Part shown: one piece after another, positions 1-11,562 of the stretch | Layout of the letters: the number at the start of each line of letters is the position of its first letter | How positions within the stretch are numbered: position 1 is the first letter of the stretch | Source of the DNA: Smallanthus sonchifolius | Taxonomy: Eukaryota > Streptophyta > Magnoliopsida > Asterales > Asteraceae | Direction: 5' to 3' | NCBI GenBank assembly: GCA_023525975.1 | Contig: JAKNSE010000034.1 | Location: forward strand, 1,364,001-1,428,000 | Length of the DNA: 64,000 bases | Notes under the pieces: generated by a model | Database searches by the model: none | Seen by the model: the letters and a program-made list of their open reading frames with translations, nothing else | What the model was told of the DNA's origin: nothing | Program-made: the position numbers and the translations under genes

Positions 1-1418
1 TCGTCCTGTGTGCCCATAGCACGTGTGGTAGTTCTTCCAGCCAATTTCTTCCTTCGTTTCCTAAACGTGTCTTTATGCCCTCCACGATGCTCCGGTTAGC
101 TCGCTCCACCTGACCATTTCCCTGGGGATGTGCCACTGAAGTAAAGATTTGTTGTATCTTCATATCCACGCACCATTGTTTAAATGGGTTGTCCGCGAAT
201 TGTTTTCCGTTGTCTGTCACAATAAACAACGGAAGACCAAACCGACAAATGATGCATTCCCAAACAAATTTCTTCACCTGTATGCCCGTGATGGATGCGA
301 GAGCTTTTGCTTCCACCCACTTGGTGAAGTAATCAATTGCCACTATCAAGAATTTTATCTTCCCTTGAGCTATTGGGAATGGCCCGACTATATCCATTGC
401 CCATTTTTGAAAGGGCCATGCCGCCGTGACGGGGACCATCTCATTTGGTGGTCGGTGGCACATTGGGGCGTGCCTTTGGCAACTCTCACATTTATGAATT
501 TCTTCAATGGCGCTTTTGTGCATACTCGGCCAGTAGTATCCTGCTCCCATTGCCTTCGCGACAACCATCCTTGGGCCTGCATGTATTCCACATATGCCGA
601 AGTGGATTTCCCGAATTACATAGTTGGCTTCTTCTTGATTGAGGCACCTCAGTAGAGGTCCTAGGTAGGACCTTCGGTATAGACATCCCCGTTCCATTTC
701 GTATTGCAACGCCTTTGTTCTTATCTTTCTTGCCTCAGCTCTATCGTCTGGTAGCATACCTTTTGTGAGAAACTGGATGATAGGAGTCATCCAGGTTGGG
801 TTCTCCGCTTCCGTGATTGTGTTGATCTCTGTGTCTGCGATAGATGGGGATTCTAGCACTTCTACTCTGACCTCCTTTGCTAAATGTGTGAAAGTGACTG
901 AGGCCAACTTGCTGAGAGCATCGGCTTTTTTGTTTTTGCTTCTTGGGATGTGTATGACCGTACATTCATCGAATAACTTGATAATGGCCTGGGCCTTCTC
1001 CAGGTATCGCTTCATTGACTCTTCCTTAGCATCGTACGAGCCGTTGATTTGGTTTGCTACGAGCATTGAGTCTACATGAGCGTGTAATTTTCGTACCCCC
1101 ATCTTGTGAGCCAATCTTAAGCCTGCGAGTAACGCTTCATACTCTGCCTCATTGTTAGAACTTTTGAAATCCAACCTTAGCGCGTAGGTCAGCTCGACCT
1201 GGTCTGGCCCCACTAGTATCAAACCAGCCCCCGAGCCTTCGTTGTTTGAGGCCCCGTCCGTGTGGAGATTCCAGGTGCTATCAGCTTTAATTTCTTGGTT
1301 ACTTTTCGCCACCTGTGTTTGCATTTTTCCTTCGGTTGGTATCTCCACCAAGAAATCGGCCACTACCTGACCCTTCATTGCGGACCTTGGTTTGTACTTA
1401 AGCTCGAACGCCCCAGCT
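1..1418 (-). pseudogene. Ty3/Tat retrotransposon pol, 3' part: second RNase H and integrase (runs off window)
   Basis: This minus-strand reading frame is open from about 1418 to the window edge but lies one base out of register with the upstream gag-RT frame. It begins with a second, cellular-type RNase H containing HTDGAS (about 1255-1272), which carries the first catalytic Asp, then NNEAEYEALLAGL and, further on, KKADALSKLA. Integrase follows: an H-H-C-C zinc-binding region ending KCESCQRH (about 475-500), then a DDE core with Asp in MDIVGPF, Asp in VTDNGKQF, and Glu in GNGQVERAN (about 60-75). A duplicated RNase H after the RT-linked one is the known hallmark of the Tat lineage of Ty3/gypsy elements. 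No stop codon is seen in this frame over about 1.4 kb, so the element is young. The integrase C-terminus, 3' LTR and polypurine tract lie outside the window. Confidence 0.9.
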
Positions 1419-4400
1419 CGATCGCCCATTTTGCTAATCTTCCCGAGATCTCCGGTCTTCTCAGGATTTGTTGTATTGGGTGCTCCGTTTGTACTTCAAT
1501 GTTGTGAGCTTGGAAGTACCTCCGGAGCCTTCTTGAGGCGTGCACTAAGGATAACACTAGCTTCTCCATTGGTGAGTATCTTGTTTCTGGATCTTTTAGC
1601 GCTCTGCTGATAAAGTATATAGGGGTTTGAACATTACCCCGCTCTGTCATCAAGACTGCACTCACGGCCGCGGTTCCGGCGGATAGGTACATTGTCAGGT
1701 TTTCTTGTGGGACTGGAGCCGTGAGCGTTGGCAATTGACTCAAGTAACTCTTCATTTCTTCGAATGCCTTTTCTGCTTCTTGTGACCATACGAAATTCTT
1801 TTTACCTAGGCAATTTCTTAGAGTTACCATGAATGGTAAAGTTCTCTCAGCATGTTTTGACAAAAATCTGTTTAAGGCGACAAGACGCCCGTTGAGCGTT
1901 TGCACATCCTTAACAGATCTTGGTGAGGGCATTTGCAGCACCGCCTTCACTTTTTCTGGGTTTGCTTGGAACCCGTCCTTGGTGACAACTACACCCAAAA
2001 ATTTGCCCTGTTCTACCCCAAACGAACATTTCTTTGGGTTCAGCTTCATGTTGACGCTTCTTAGAGTTTTGAATGTTTCGCCTAGGTCACCCAATAACCC
2101 TTCTTCGTTCTTGCTTTTCACCACTAGATCGTCCACATACACTTCCAGGTTTTTACCGATTTGTTCGCTAAAAGCCGTGTCCATCAATCGTTGGTAGGTA
2201 GCTCCAGCGTTCTTCAAACCGAAAGGCATTTTTGTGAAACAAAATATCCCAGTACTAGTGTAGAACGTTGTTTTGTCTTCGTCTTCTTTGGCCATCTGTA
2301 CCTGCCAGTAACCTTTATAAGCATCCAAGAAACATTTTAGTGGAAAACCTGCCAGAGCGTCTACTTTGGAATCAATTTCTGGAAGCGGGTAACAATCTTT
2401 AGGGCACGCGGCGTTAAGATCCTTGAAATCTATGCACATCCGCCACGTCCCGTCTCCTTTTTTTACCATGACTGGGTTTGCCACCCAGGTTTGGTATTTC
2501 ACCTCTCGTACTATGCCGGCACACAAAAGTTTTTCAACCTCTGCCAATACTGCTTGGTTTCTTTCTGGCCCCAAATGTCGTCTTTTTTGCGCCACTGGTT
2601 CCTTTGATCTGTAGGTGTTTAAACGGTGTTCTGCCGTTTCTCTCGGAACCCCCTCCATGTCTGAAGGTTGCCAGGCGAAGACATCTAGATTGTTGAGTAA
2701 AAACTGCTTCAGCGTTTTCTTCGTTTCCTCTCCCAGTTGGCGTCCCACGGTTATTTTCTGCTCCGGGAACCCTGGGTGGAGTGCCCATTCTTCCTGTGCC
2801 ACACCTTCTTGCTTGTTTATGACTTTCGGGGCCATCGTTGTAACTTTTACACTTTTGCATTCCTTAGTTGAGTATAAAGTTACTATACCGGTTGGTGTTG
2901 GGAATTTGATGGCTCCGTGGATGGTGGAGATGACAGCCCCGAGTGCACATAAACCCGGTCTTCCCAGAATCACATTGTGGCTTGATTGAGAGCGTACTAT
3001 GAGGAAAGTCATTGGGACTGTTCGTCTCCCCGTTTCGTCTCCCATTGTTACCTGAAGTTGTATTTTCCCTAGTGGTTGCACCACTTCCCCCGAAAAGCCA
3101 GTCAACTGATGGACTTGTGTGACGAGTCCCTTCCGAACTTCTTCATCTAGTTGCATGAAGCAATGTTCGTACATGATTTCGGATGCACTCCCAGTATCTA
3201 CATAAACTCTTCGTACCTGGTGACCTGCAATGTCAGCTGATACATGTAGTGCACCTCTTGCAAAATCACCGCTTCTAATTGGGGGGAAACTAATTTCCTG
3301 CTCCATCCATGACTCCATGTGGTCGTTGCTTCTTTTCATGCCTGCGTTTCCTGATGGTTGACTTACCATTAGGATCTCTTTCCTCTTTCCACTTGACTGG
3401 GGTGTAGCCTTCAGCTCTTTCAGCAGGTGTGCCAACTTGCCTGTTTTGATTGCTGACTCGATTTGCCTCCTTAGGGAGAAGCATTCGTCGGTGGTGTGGC
3501 CGTTGTCTTTGTGGAATTCACAATACTTTTCCGTGGCCTTTCTAGGGCCTGGCCTCATGGGAGCTGGTTTCACGAAATTAACCTTTTCTGTTGCTAGGAT
3601 CTCGCTTGGTGTTTTGGATAGTGGTGGAAGACTAACAGTAAGCCCGACGTTGGGTCGTGATGACGGTGAATATCGAGGCTGGAATGGCACGTTCCGCTGT
3701 TGGAAGCGTGGTTGAAAATGCCCTTTGTCCCACGTTTTCTGTGGCGTCTGCCTTCTAGGGACATCCCATGTAGTTTTTTTCTGTGTACGATCCTTCAACT
3801 GATCGCTTGCTTTTCTTCCCCGTACGAACGCTTTAGCTCTTTCTAACATTTCTTCGACTGTACTAGGGCGGTTTTCATGGAATCGCTCAACCAGCTGCTC
3901 GCTTCGAACGCCGTGGATAAAGGCCGAGATGCGTATGTCTTCACCAGCTCCTTTTACTTGCATGCTCTCCCTTACGAACCTCGGGATGAAGTCTCCTACT
4001 GATTCGTTGTCGGCTCTTTTTATGTTGTGCAGTTCCGTCGGGTCCTTGATGGATCTTCGCTGCTGGCTGAAATTTTTCAAGAAACTATCTTCCAACTGTT
4101 CGAAGCTTCCTATCTCTCCCACCGGAAGGCTATCGAACCATACCCTCGCTGCCCCAGTCAGTGTTTGCATGAACATATGACACCATACAGGGATAGACCA
4201 TTGTTCTACCTCGGCTGCACCTATGAAAATGGCGAGATGATCGTCTGGGTCACCCAGACCATCATATTTCCCCACATTGGATGGCATTTTTAGTTTTGGG
4301 GGAAACGTGAACTCTGCAATTTTGTTGATAAACTTTGATCTTGATCTCGCCGTGGATGGTCTGTATGGCTTGCTGTAGTCATCTTCAAAATCTAGCTTCC

Positions 4401-4749
4401 TCTTGGTTGTCTCTTGACGTACAGCCTCGGTGTTGTGTAGCTTATCCTTCTCTTCTTCATCTTTCCTTGGTGAGTCGTCATTTTCGTCGTCTCCGAACTC
4501 TAGACGGGTTCGGATTTCTTTCAATTGGCGATCTTTTTCTTCCTCCTGTAACATAGCGAGGATCTGCTGACGGTTCTGTCGTAAGAACTCTGGTGTAACG
4601 ATTACCTTGTCAGTCCTTTGTTTTTCAGAATCGTTAAGTCGACTCTTCGGGTTCTTGCTTCCCTCCCCCCCGGTAACATTGCTACCATCTGGGTACAGGA
4701 CATCAGAACTTCTGGTTTCATTGTGAGGAGTTTCCTCGCCCTCGCCCAT
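1375..4749 (-). CDS. Ty3/gypsy Tat-lineage gag-protease-reverse transcriptase-RNase H
   Basis: The long minus frame extends to 4809, but the likely start is MGEGEE at 4749; the extra upstream codons are mostly lysines read from a poly(A) tract. Order of domains: an acidic/charged N-terminus; a gag capsid domain (retrotrans_gag, about 3850-4250) ending in VERFHENRPSTVEEM; a short Cys/His cluster CEFHKDNGHTTDEC; an aspartic protease with VYVDTGSAS (near 3200); reverse transcriptase with CIDFKDLNAACPKDCYPLP, MPFGLKNAGATYQR and the catalytic YVDD (near 2130); then RT-linked RNase H ending RLRRYFQAHNIEVQTEHP. The frame leaves register near 1411-1414 and stops at 1375, before the second RNase H. 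The single-base shift would uncouple integrase from this polyprotein. Apart from that the coding region has no stops. It is a transposon gene, not a host gene. Confidence 0.92.
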   Translation of the reverse strand: MGEGEETPHNETRSSDVLYPDGSNVTGGEGSKNPKSRLNDSEKQRTDKVIVTPEFLRQNRQQILAMLQEEEKDRQLKEIRTRLEFGDDENDDSPRKDEEEKDKLHNTEAVRQETTKRKLDFEDDYSKPYRPSTARSRSKFINKIAEFTFPPKLKMPSNVGKYDGLGDPDDHLAIFIGAAEVEQWSIPVWCHMFMQTLTGAARVWFDSLPVGEIGSFEQLEDSFLKNFSQQRRSIKDPTELHNIKRADNESVGDFIPRFVRESMQVKGAGEDIRISAFIHGVRSEQLVERFHENRPSTVEEMLERAKAFVRGRKASDQLKDRTQKKTTWDVPRRQTPQKTWDKGHFQPRFQQRNVPFQPRYSPSSRPNVGLTVSLPPLSKTPSEILATEKVNFVKPAPMRPGPRKATEKYCEFHKDNGHTTDECFSLRRQIESAIKTGKLAHLLKELKATPQSSGKRKEILMVSQPSGNAGMKRSNDHMESWMEQEISFPPIRSGDFARGALHVSADIAGHQVRRVYVDTGSASEIMYEHCFMQLDEEVRKGLVTQVHQLTGFSGEVVQPLGKIQLQVTMGDETGRRTVPMTFLIVRSQSSHNVILGRPGLCALGAVISTIHGAIKFPTPTGIVTLYSTKECKSVKVTTMAPKVINKQEGVAQEEWALHPGFPEQKITVGRQLGEETKKTLKQFLLNNLDVFAWQPSDMEGVPRETAEHRLNTYRSKEPVAQKRRHLGPERNQAVLAEVEKLLCAGIVREVKYQTWVANPVMVKKGDGTWRMCIDFKDLNAACPKDCYPLPEIDSKVDALAGFPLKCFLDAYKGYWQVQMAKEDEDKTTFYTSTGIFCFTKMPFGLKNAGATYQRLMDTAFSEQIGKNLEVYVDDLVVKSKNEEGLLGDLGETFKTLRSVNMKLNPKKCSFGVEQGKFLGVVVTKDGFQANPEKVKAVLQMPSPRSVKDVQTLNGRLVALNRFLSKHAERTLPFMVTLRNCLGKKNFVWSQEAEKAFEEMKSYLSQLPTLTAPVPQENLTMYLSAGTAAVSAVLMTERGNVQTPIYFISRALKDPETRYSPMEKLVLSLVHASRRLRRYFQAHNIEVQTEHPIQQILRRPEISGRLAKWAIELGRSSLSTNQGPQ

Positions 4750-4750
4750 C

Positions 4751-4751
<1 letters not shown>

Positions 4752-4789
<38 letters not shown>
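4752..4789. repeat. 38-bp homopolymer T (poly(A) in the retrotransposon leader)
   Basis: An unbroken run of 38 T on the plus strand lies between the primer-binding site and the gag ATG of the minus-strand element, so the RNA would carry A38 in its 5' leader. Length is unreliable in any assembly. Confidence 0.95.
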
Positions 4790-4790
<1 letters not shown>

Positions 4791-4792
<2 letters not shown>

Positions 4793-4808
4793 GCACGGGA
4801 TGGCGCCA
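4791..4808 (-). other. Primer-binding site of the Tat retrotransposon
   Basis: On the minus strand TGGCGCCATCCCGTGCTC lies two bases inside the LTR border. TGG is the complement of a tRNA CCA end. The first seven bases, TGGCGCC, are shared with the tRNA-Asp-type site known from related plant elements, but the rest differs, so I do not name the tRNA. Confidence 0.7.
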
Positions 4809-5125
4809 AATGTTGCTACAAAACTTATCACCTAGGGGTGGAAGTCTTGAAGCAGTGCTGGATGGACAAGTTAAGACGGGACTTCTGGGCTTGGGCTTGG
4901 AAGAACGAACGGGACCTCCAGGTCTTGAAAGGATGATCTGCAAAACAGGAAACACCTTGAGCCTCGCCACGAGCAGAAGGGGTTTTCTCCTCGTGACCAC
5001 CCTCCGGCGTGAGAATAAGTATGTGTATAGTGGGAGATAAAAGGTGAGAAAGAAGGGATAAGTAAATTATGATATTGTGAATCTGTGAGTTAAAACATGA
5101 ATCTTACCTTTGAAATCGGCCCGAC

Positions 5126-5133
5126 TATTTATA
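5126..5133 (-). promoter_or_regulatory. TATA box of the LTR promoter
   Basis: TATAAATA on the minus strand, about 320 bp before the inner LTR end, in a sensible place for transcription of the element toward gag. Confidence 0.6.
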
Positions 5134-5579
5134 AGGCATCCATGGTCAAGATGTTTGGACTGGACATCCATTGTAGGTTGTATGCAGTCAAACATCTCTC
5201 CCTACTTCTGCTAATATGACTGTTATTTCCTTATTCGTGCTTAGGGAGTTCAGGGTGTATTTAATTATCTTTGTCTGTATAGTTGACCCGTGTTCCCTGT
5301 GTGCAGGTTCTGCCCCTGACACATCTTGTCTTGTTAGCTGACTTCCCTTTTTGTGTTACTGGTTCTTTCCTGACCTCTTTTTATCATGGGTTCAGGTTTC
5401 CCCATTGGTGTTGTCTTTATAGTTGACTCTTATGCCCAATGAGATGTTATCTCAGCTATTTAGTATTATTTTCTGGTATGAGATTATTTCCTGTTTTAAC
5501 TTCTTTGGTATTTTCTAAGTGTTGAGTGGGAGATGTCGTCCGTCATCAAACGAACCAAACCTATGGCCTTGGTACCTTT

Positions 5580-5990
5580 GAGCCGCGGCAGGGCCTAAGC
5601 CGCGGCTGGATGTTCTTTGATTCCCACATTTGTTCCTTCTGGCTAGGAACTTCCGGACCTGATATTCGTGAGCCACGGCGGGGCCTGAGCCGCGGCAGGG
5701 CCTGAGCCGCGGCTGAGGTGTTCTTTTGATTTCCACCCTCGTTCCTTCTAGCTAAGAACTCGGACTTGATATTCGTGAGCCTCGGCAGGGCTTGAGCCGC
5801 GGCAGGGCCTGAGCCGCGGCTGAGGTGTTCTTTTGATTTCCACCCTCGTTCCTTCTAGCTAAGAACTCGGACTTGATATTCGTGAGCCTCGGCAGGGCTT
5901 GAGCCGCGGCTGGATTGTTCTTGACCTTTGGATCGTTCAAATTCCTATATCTGGTCGTGACACACTTGAGCCGCGGCAGGCCTCCAGCCG
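5580..5990. repeat. 107-bp tandem repeat with CCGCGG cores in the LTR
   Basis: Copies start at 5607, 5714 and 5821 (period 107). The second and third are nearly identical over about 90 bp; the first is diverged. Each contains one or more GC-rich subunits of 17 bp type (agggcctgagccgcggc). The third copy is 90 bp, one subunit shorter. Further isolated subunits follow to about 5990. Confidence 0.9.
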
Positions 5991-6135
5991 CGGCAGGGTG
6001 AGTTTCTTGCTTTGAGTGCCTAATCCCCTTCAGCGTCGATGTATTCACCATCTCAGTCTTCTCCTGCACGGTGGAAATTGGTAGTAGAAGATGATTTTTG
6101 GTTTTGACTTTTTGACTATACTCTGAAGTCTGACA

Positions 6136-7371
6136 TGTGAGGAGGAGGTTTTTAAAAAATTAAAATAAAAAAACCTAAAACACCCGATTTGGTAAATATT
6201 TTATAAAGTACACATTTTTGGTAAATACTTTTCTCCACAACACCTATTTGGAAAAAAACTCGAATTTATGGTATAAAGGCGTTTTGGTTGAAGTTTGAAC
6301 TAAAAGTGAAGGTTGATTGTGATTTATATAACAAAATTGTTTTTTTCAAAATAAAATATTTTAATTAAAATATTTTAGACTTTATATAGACTTTTGTTTA
6401 AACTAGTTTTAACCCCCCGCGCTTCACGGCAGGAGTCTGGTCGTTATTGGTTTGACTCGTTTGCGTGGAATCGCAGACTCGTTATAACGTACGATACCAA
6501 AAAACACTCGAAGTTGAATACAACTTTGTCTTCAATAAAATTTAAACCAAAACGTCGACAAAAAAACTATTAAGAAAACGGCGCATTCTGTTATTTAAAA
6601 AAACCTAACGAACGAAAGTTATCATAGATAACGTTGTCGGGCACATCGTTAATAAAATTTAAACGAAAGCGTAGGCGCAACGGTAAAAATAATGTTAATA
6701 GAAAGGAAACATAAAACTAAATAATAAAAAAGGGAAAAAACAAATTAAAAAAATTACTGGTTCGGTTCGTCGAAAACCATAAGGCAAATACCGATACGGG
6801 TTCCGATAATACCAATATCGACAATGATGTTGTTCGCCCATAATAGGTTCAGTTCGTCACGGTACCACAACGGTAACGGCACTCGCTACAGGCAACGATA
6901 AAAAACTCGATTTTGAATACAACTTCGTTTAAAAAAATATTTATATTGGAGCGTTGACAAAAAAAACGACGCACCCTTATTTTAAAAAAGTTAACAAACG
7001 AAAGTTTATTGAACTTTTGTGACAAGTCTAGAAAAAAAAGAGTTTTGAGCCATAAAAAAAAGAAAATTAATGCTTATTTTGAACTTTAGTGGCAAGTTTA
7101 TAAAAAAAAACTTTTGTGAAAAAATGAAGAAAAAAAAAATAATATTCCCTGCCATGGGGTTTAATAGGTTTATTAATATTAATGTTTTAACTTAATAATA
7201 TTATTTATGGTTATCTTAGGCGCCATCAACAAACAGACATTAATTAAGAAACACAAGGCTAAGAACATATAAAATTCTTCCAACAAAAGAAACTAAAAGC
7301 TATTTGCTATGAAATAAACAGTATCAAGAAAACTAACACAATATTCTTAAAACTAAACTCTCCTCTCATAG
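6136..7371. other. AT-rich repeat-derived spacer, no gene seen
   Basis: I see no coding region. Two diverged copies of a motif (cactcgaagttgaatacaac near 6506 and aactcgattttgaatacaac near 6903), each followed by a poly(A)-rich stretch and a gttaacaaacgaaagtt-type word, indicate an old unclassified repeat. Poly(A) and poly(T) runs are common. Confidence 0.6.
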
Positions 7372-7504
7372 TCAAATCACAGTCATCACCATTCTCTTCA
7401 AAAACACTACTCTCTCAACTACCCCTAAAACAGAGAGCAAAACAAGAGGAATATAAGACATACAGTCATACACTGCTACAAAAGACATCTCTACCCTTAA
7501 ATCC

Positions 7505-10500
7505 TTAAAGCTTAAAAAGCAAACCGCCATGAGCAGCAAAGAAGGGCGCAAACACAAGCGACTCAACAGCCATGAGCTTGATCAGAATGTTGAGAGATGG
7601 ACCCGAGGTGTCCTTCAGTGGGTCCCCAATTGTGTCACCTATCACAGCAGCCTTATGTGGTTCAGACCCTTTTGGTCCAAGGGTCCTTGCATGCTCTGAA
7701 GCACCAGCCTGATCAAGATTCATAAAAAAGTTAGCTTTAGGACATAAAAATAACTTCACTATATTTGAACTATTAATCACCTCAATGTATTTCTTGGCAT
7801 TGTCCCATGCACCACCAGTGTTTGATGCAGAAATTGCCACCTGATAGCCAATGAACAAGAAAGTCTAAATTAAGCAAACATAAAATCAACAAATCAAATA
7901 GGTTTTAATATGTTGGGATCACATATTTGAACGCCACGTCATCCTAATAACTTATTAAAACACGTACCTGGACACCAGAAACTAGAGAACCAGCAAGAAC
8001 ACCCGAAAGGGTCTCGACACCAAATAAGGTTCCAACAATAAGAGGAGTCAGCATGACAAGAGCGCCAGGTGGAATCATCTCCTTAATAGATGCATCGGTG
8101 GAGATTTTAACACAGGTGGCATAATCTGGTTTGGCAAGGCCCTCCATTAGACCAGGGATGGTGTTGAACTGCCGCCGAACTTCCTCCACCATTTTCAAGG
8201 CGGCACTACCTACGCTTTTCATGGTCATGGCTGAAAACCAGTATGGAAGCATGGCACCGACAATCAGACCAATGAACACTTTTGGTGTCAAGACATCGAC
8301 CGTTTGAATCCCTGCACGGCTCACAAATGCACCAAACAGTGCCAGTGAAACCAGTGCAGCTGAGCCAATAGCAAATCCCTGTAAATGCAACATATTTAAA
8401 TGTAAATGTAAGTACTTGCTATGTCTGAAGCCACTAGGGCGATGTATACATCATAAGGACACTGAAATATCAATTAATATCAGACAAAGCTTTCTTGAAA
8501 ATTTTAAAATACAACAAAAATGCCCCTAACTTAAAAAAACTTCTAATCCAAGAAACATGTGTTTCTTGTAAGAGTGCGACGAATCGATGTTGTAAAGGAC
8601 CTAGTTTTCTCTTTACAAATTTTTTTAACCTTTAGCATGGTAGCACATCATCAAGGGTTATTTTTTTTTTACTTTTGAGGGTAATTTTGTCATTTCTTGC
8701 TGGAATTGGCATAAATGTAACCAATTTGATAGGTGGGCGGTAGCTTGTAATTTTATATCTTAATATTAGGGTGGCCTTAGTGTGAACTTTTCAATACTTG
8801 GATGTTCAAAGAAATTTCCTAAAAATTAAAAAAATACCCCTAACCCAAGAAAACAATAGCTTTTTTGGAGGTACCAAAAGAATTAAGAATCACCTTTCCA
8901 ATGGCCGCAGTGGTATTTCCGGCAGCATCAAGTGCATCGGTCCGCTCACGGATCCGATGGCTCATGCCCGCCATCTCAGCAATGCCACCAGCATTGTCAC
9001 TAATTGGACCATAAGCGTCTATAGCTAGACCAGTCGCAATGGTGCTCAACATTCCCAGAGCAGCAACTGCAATCCCATACATGGCTGCAAAGCTAAAGCT
9101 CACAAAAATGCTGATTGCTATTGCAAAAATAGGAATGATAACAGATTTGTATCCTAAAGCAAGCCCGAAAATAACATTGGTTGCAGCTCCAGTCCTACAT
9201 GAATCAGCAACATCTTGCACCGGGCTACAAAAAATAAATTATTAGTTTTGGATCTATTCGGGTAAATATGACATGTTAGCAATAACAGTACATTACCTAT
9301 ATGCATTGCTGGTGTAATACTCGGTCACGAAACCAATGATAAGTCCAGCCCAAAGACCAACACACACGCACAAGAAAAGTTGCCTGCAAAAGGAATTTTA
9401 ATTTTAAACATGAAAAAAGATCGCAACTTGCAACAAACCCTTGAAGGATTTTACTAAATTCATCAAAAGGAAACATTTTCTTACCAATTATGTACAACTT
9501 TCTGTACACCAAAGTTGAAAATGGTGAAAGATGAAGGCAGTGCAATAAAACTAACTATTGCGACTCCAATGGTCATAAGGACAGTAGAAATTATAAGCTG
9601 ATACTTTAGCGATGGCTCAATATCTTTGACAGCTTTAATTTCATAAAAATCAGTGGCAAAAAGTGTGGTTATCAAGCAAACAAGAATTCCAATTGAGCTC
9701 ACTAGCAAGGGGTAGCACATTGCAGTGAACTCATGGTTGATTCCAAATGAAGAAATTGAAGCAACCACAAGTGCAGCACATGATGACTCGGCATAAGAAC
9801 CAAAAAGATCAGATCCCATTCCAGCAATATCACCAACATTATCCCCAACATTATCAGCAATTACCTGAAAACAAGCATAAACTATTACAAAACACAATCT
9901 TTAAAATAAAATAAGAAAGGGAAAATTGCCAAGAAAGATAACCAAAGATCTAAATTTTACAATGTGGAGAACAAGAAAATTTTCGCTCTCATCATTGTCC
10001 CCACATTGAACAATTTGGGATCTTTGATATCTTGGCAATTTTCTGTATACGAAAAAAGGAATAATAGATTAAAGGGTGTAAATCTATAAGTGTAACTTAC
10101 AGCAGGATTTCTAGGATCATCTTCTGGAATGTTCCGTTCAACCTTGCCAACAAGGTCAGCGCCTACATCAGCGGCTTTAGTGTAAATACCACCACCAACT
10201 CTTCCAAACAGAGCCATTGAAGACCCACCAAGACCGTAACCAGTTATAGCTTCAAAAAGTCCTTCCCAGTCATCTCCATAATATAATTTAAAGAGATTAA
10301 TAGTAACGTAAAGAACCAACAGCCCATTTGCAGCAAGGAGAAAACCCATTACAGCACCAGATCTAAATGCGATAATAAATGCTTTCCCAACACTTTTTCT
10401 AGCTTCTAGTGTCGTTCTTGCATTTGCATATGTGGCGATTTTCATACCAAGAAAACCAGAGAGGACAGATGTAATGGCCCCAAGCAAGAAGGATACAGTG

Positions 10501-11562
10501 CTAAATAAAGCAGTGGCAAGTGCAGGCTTGCACGTTTTGTGAATATCATAGGTGCATTGTTGACTTTTTGTACTGAATCCCTCAACAGAACCCAGAAAAA
10601 GAAAGATCAAGATTGCAAAAACAACCATGAAAATACCCACATATTGATACTCAGTGAACAAAAAGGATGTTGCACCTGTTGTTTTGGAATGAGCCAGAAA
10701 ACAAAATCAAAATTAGCAGAAATCACAAATTATAATGAAGCAGGACCAACACTTTTCATAATCAAAAGGTTATTATTTTTGGGTTTAAAATGGGCACCTA
10801 AGCCACAAGGCAATCCGAAAAACGCCTCAGGCAGCGCTTCGAGTTAATAGTGTCTTGAGGAAGACCATACATAAAAACGACTAAAGTATGAAGAAATTAT
10901 GAACAGTTTACTTGATTAAAAAATTGATACGTAAAAAGGATGCAGCTTTTGGTTATGCAAAAGCTTATTTGGTTGTACATAGGCAACGCGTCACGTAAGT
11001 AGCTTTCGGGACCTAAACGATTAAAAGCAAGGATGTATCATAACCTTTGTTTTAGCAAGTTTCTTTATTTATTAATTTTTATAATTTTGCTGGTAGATGT
11101 TCATCAGTTTTAGGGTTTTGCCATGCTATGAGAAATCTCAGTTTGTACTTAACCAATAAAATATATGTTTCAGGATTAAATGAAAAAGATTCAGATAAGC
11201 AATAAAGTTTCTATTTCCTAAAATCTTAATAATATTAAAATTACACCAAAGATAATTATTTCCTACTATATATCAGTAACTTAAATAGATTTAAAGATAA
11301 ATTAGCAGATCTAACCTTCAGAGATGGCATTCTGAATCTCGGCGCATTTAACGACGACGTTATGTTCGTTAACACCTTCCTCTTCTTCAATCAGTGAATC
11401 GTTGAATTCATTCTTCGTGCTGTTTGACGGTCCGTTACGTTCCGGCGTGAGCTTTACTCGTGAGACCAACGCCCATTGGATGAGAGAAAACAGGATGCCG
11501 ATCACGGCGCATACCGGAATGATTATCTCCGTCGCCAGATCTGACAGTAACGCCGTCGCCAT
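7505..11562 (-). CDS. AVP1-like: Vacuolar H+-translocating inorganic pyrophosphatase, type I (V-PPase)
   Basis: Eight coding exons: 11562-11316, 10675-10101, 9864-9485, 9383-9297, 9224-8894, 8378-7968, 7840-7781, 7708-7505; all borders are GT..AG and phases join without a break to 764 aa, the size expected of plant V-PPases (about 765-770). The enzyme hydrolyses pyrophosphate and pumps protons into the vacuole through a polytopic membrane protein. The pyrophosphate/Mg site is intact: DVGADLVGKVERNIPEDDPRNP followed across intron 2 by IADNVGDNVGD. The C-terminal acidic motif DTIGDPLKDTSGPSLNI is present. GNTTAAIGK has Ala where potassium-independent type II enzymes carry Lys, so this is the potassium-stimulated vacuolar type. 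The N-terminal hydrophobic segment is followed by an IEEEEGVN loop. A Harbinger transposon begins 90 bp upstream of the ATG. Confidence 0.97.

Larger units (their letters stand above)
4811..6135 (-). mobile_element. 5' LTR of the Tat retrotransposon (outer border approximate)
   Basis: The inner border is clear: TGTTGCTAC begins at 4811 on the plus strand, two bases from the primer-binding site. The outer border is inferred from the ending TCTGACA at 6129-6135, where sequence style changes to AT-rich DNA. The second LTR and the target duplication are outside the window, so this end could be wrong by tens of bases. The LTR holds a minus-strand TATA box and a GC-rich tandem repeat. Confidence 0.65.

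Noticed and set aside
1829..2197. Plus-strand readings over the gag-pol region
   Set aside because: They are antisense shadows of the retrotransposon polyprotein, with no domain of their own.
5515..6069. Minus-strand readings rich in AAAQALPRL/RGSGPA in the LTR
   Set aside because: They are translations of the GC-rich tandem repeat, not proteins.
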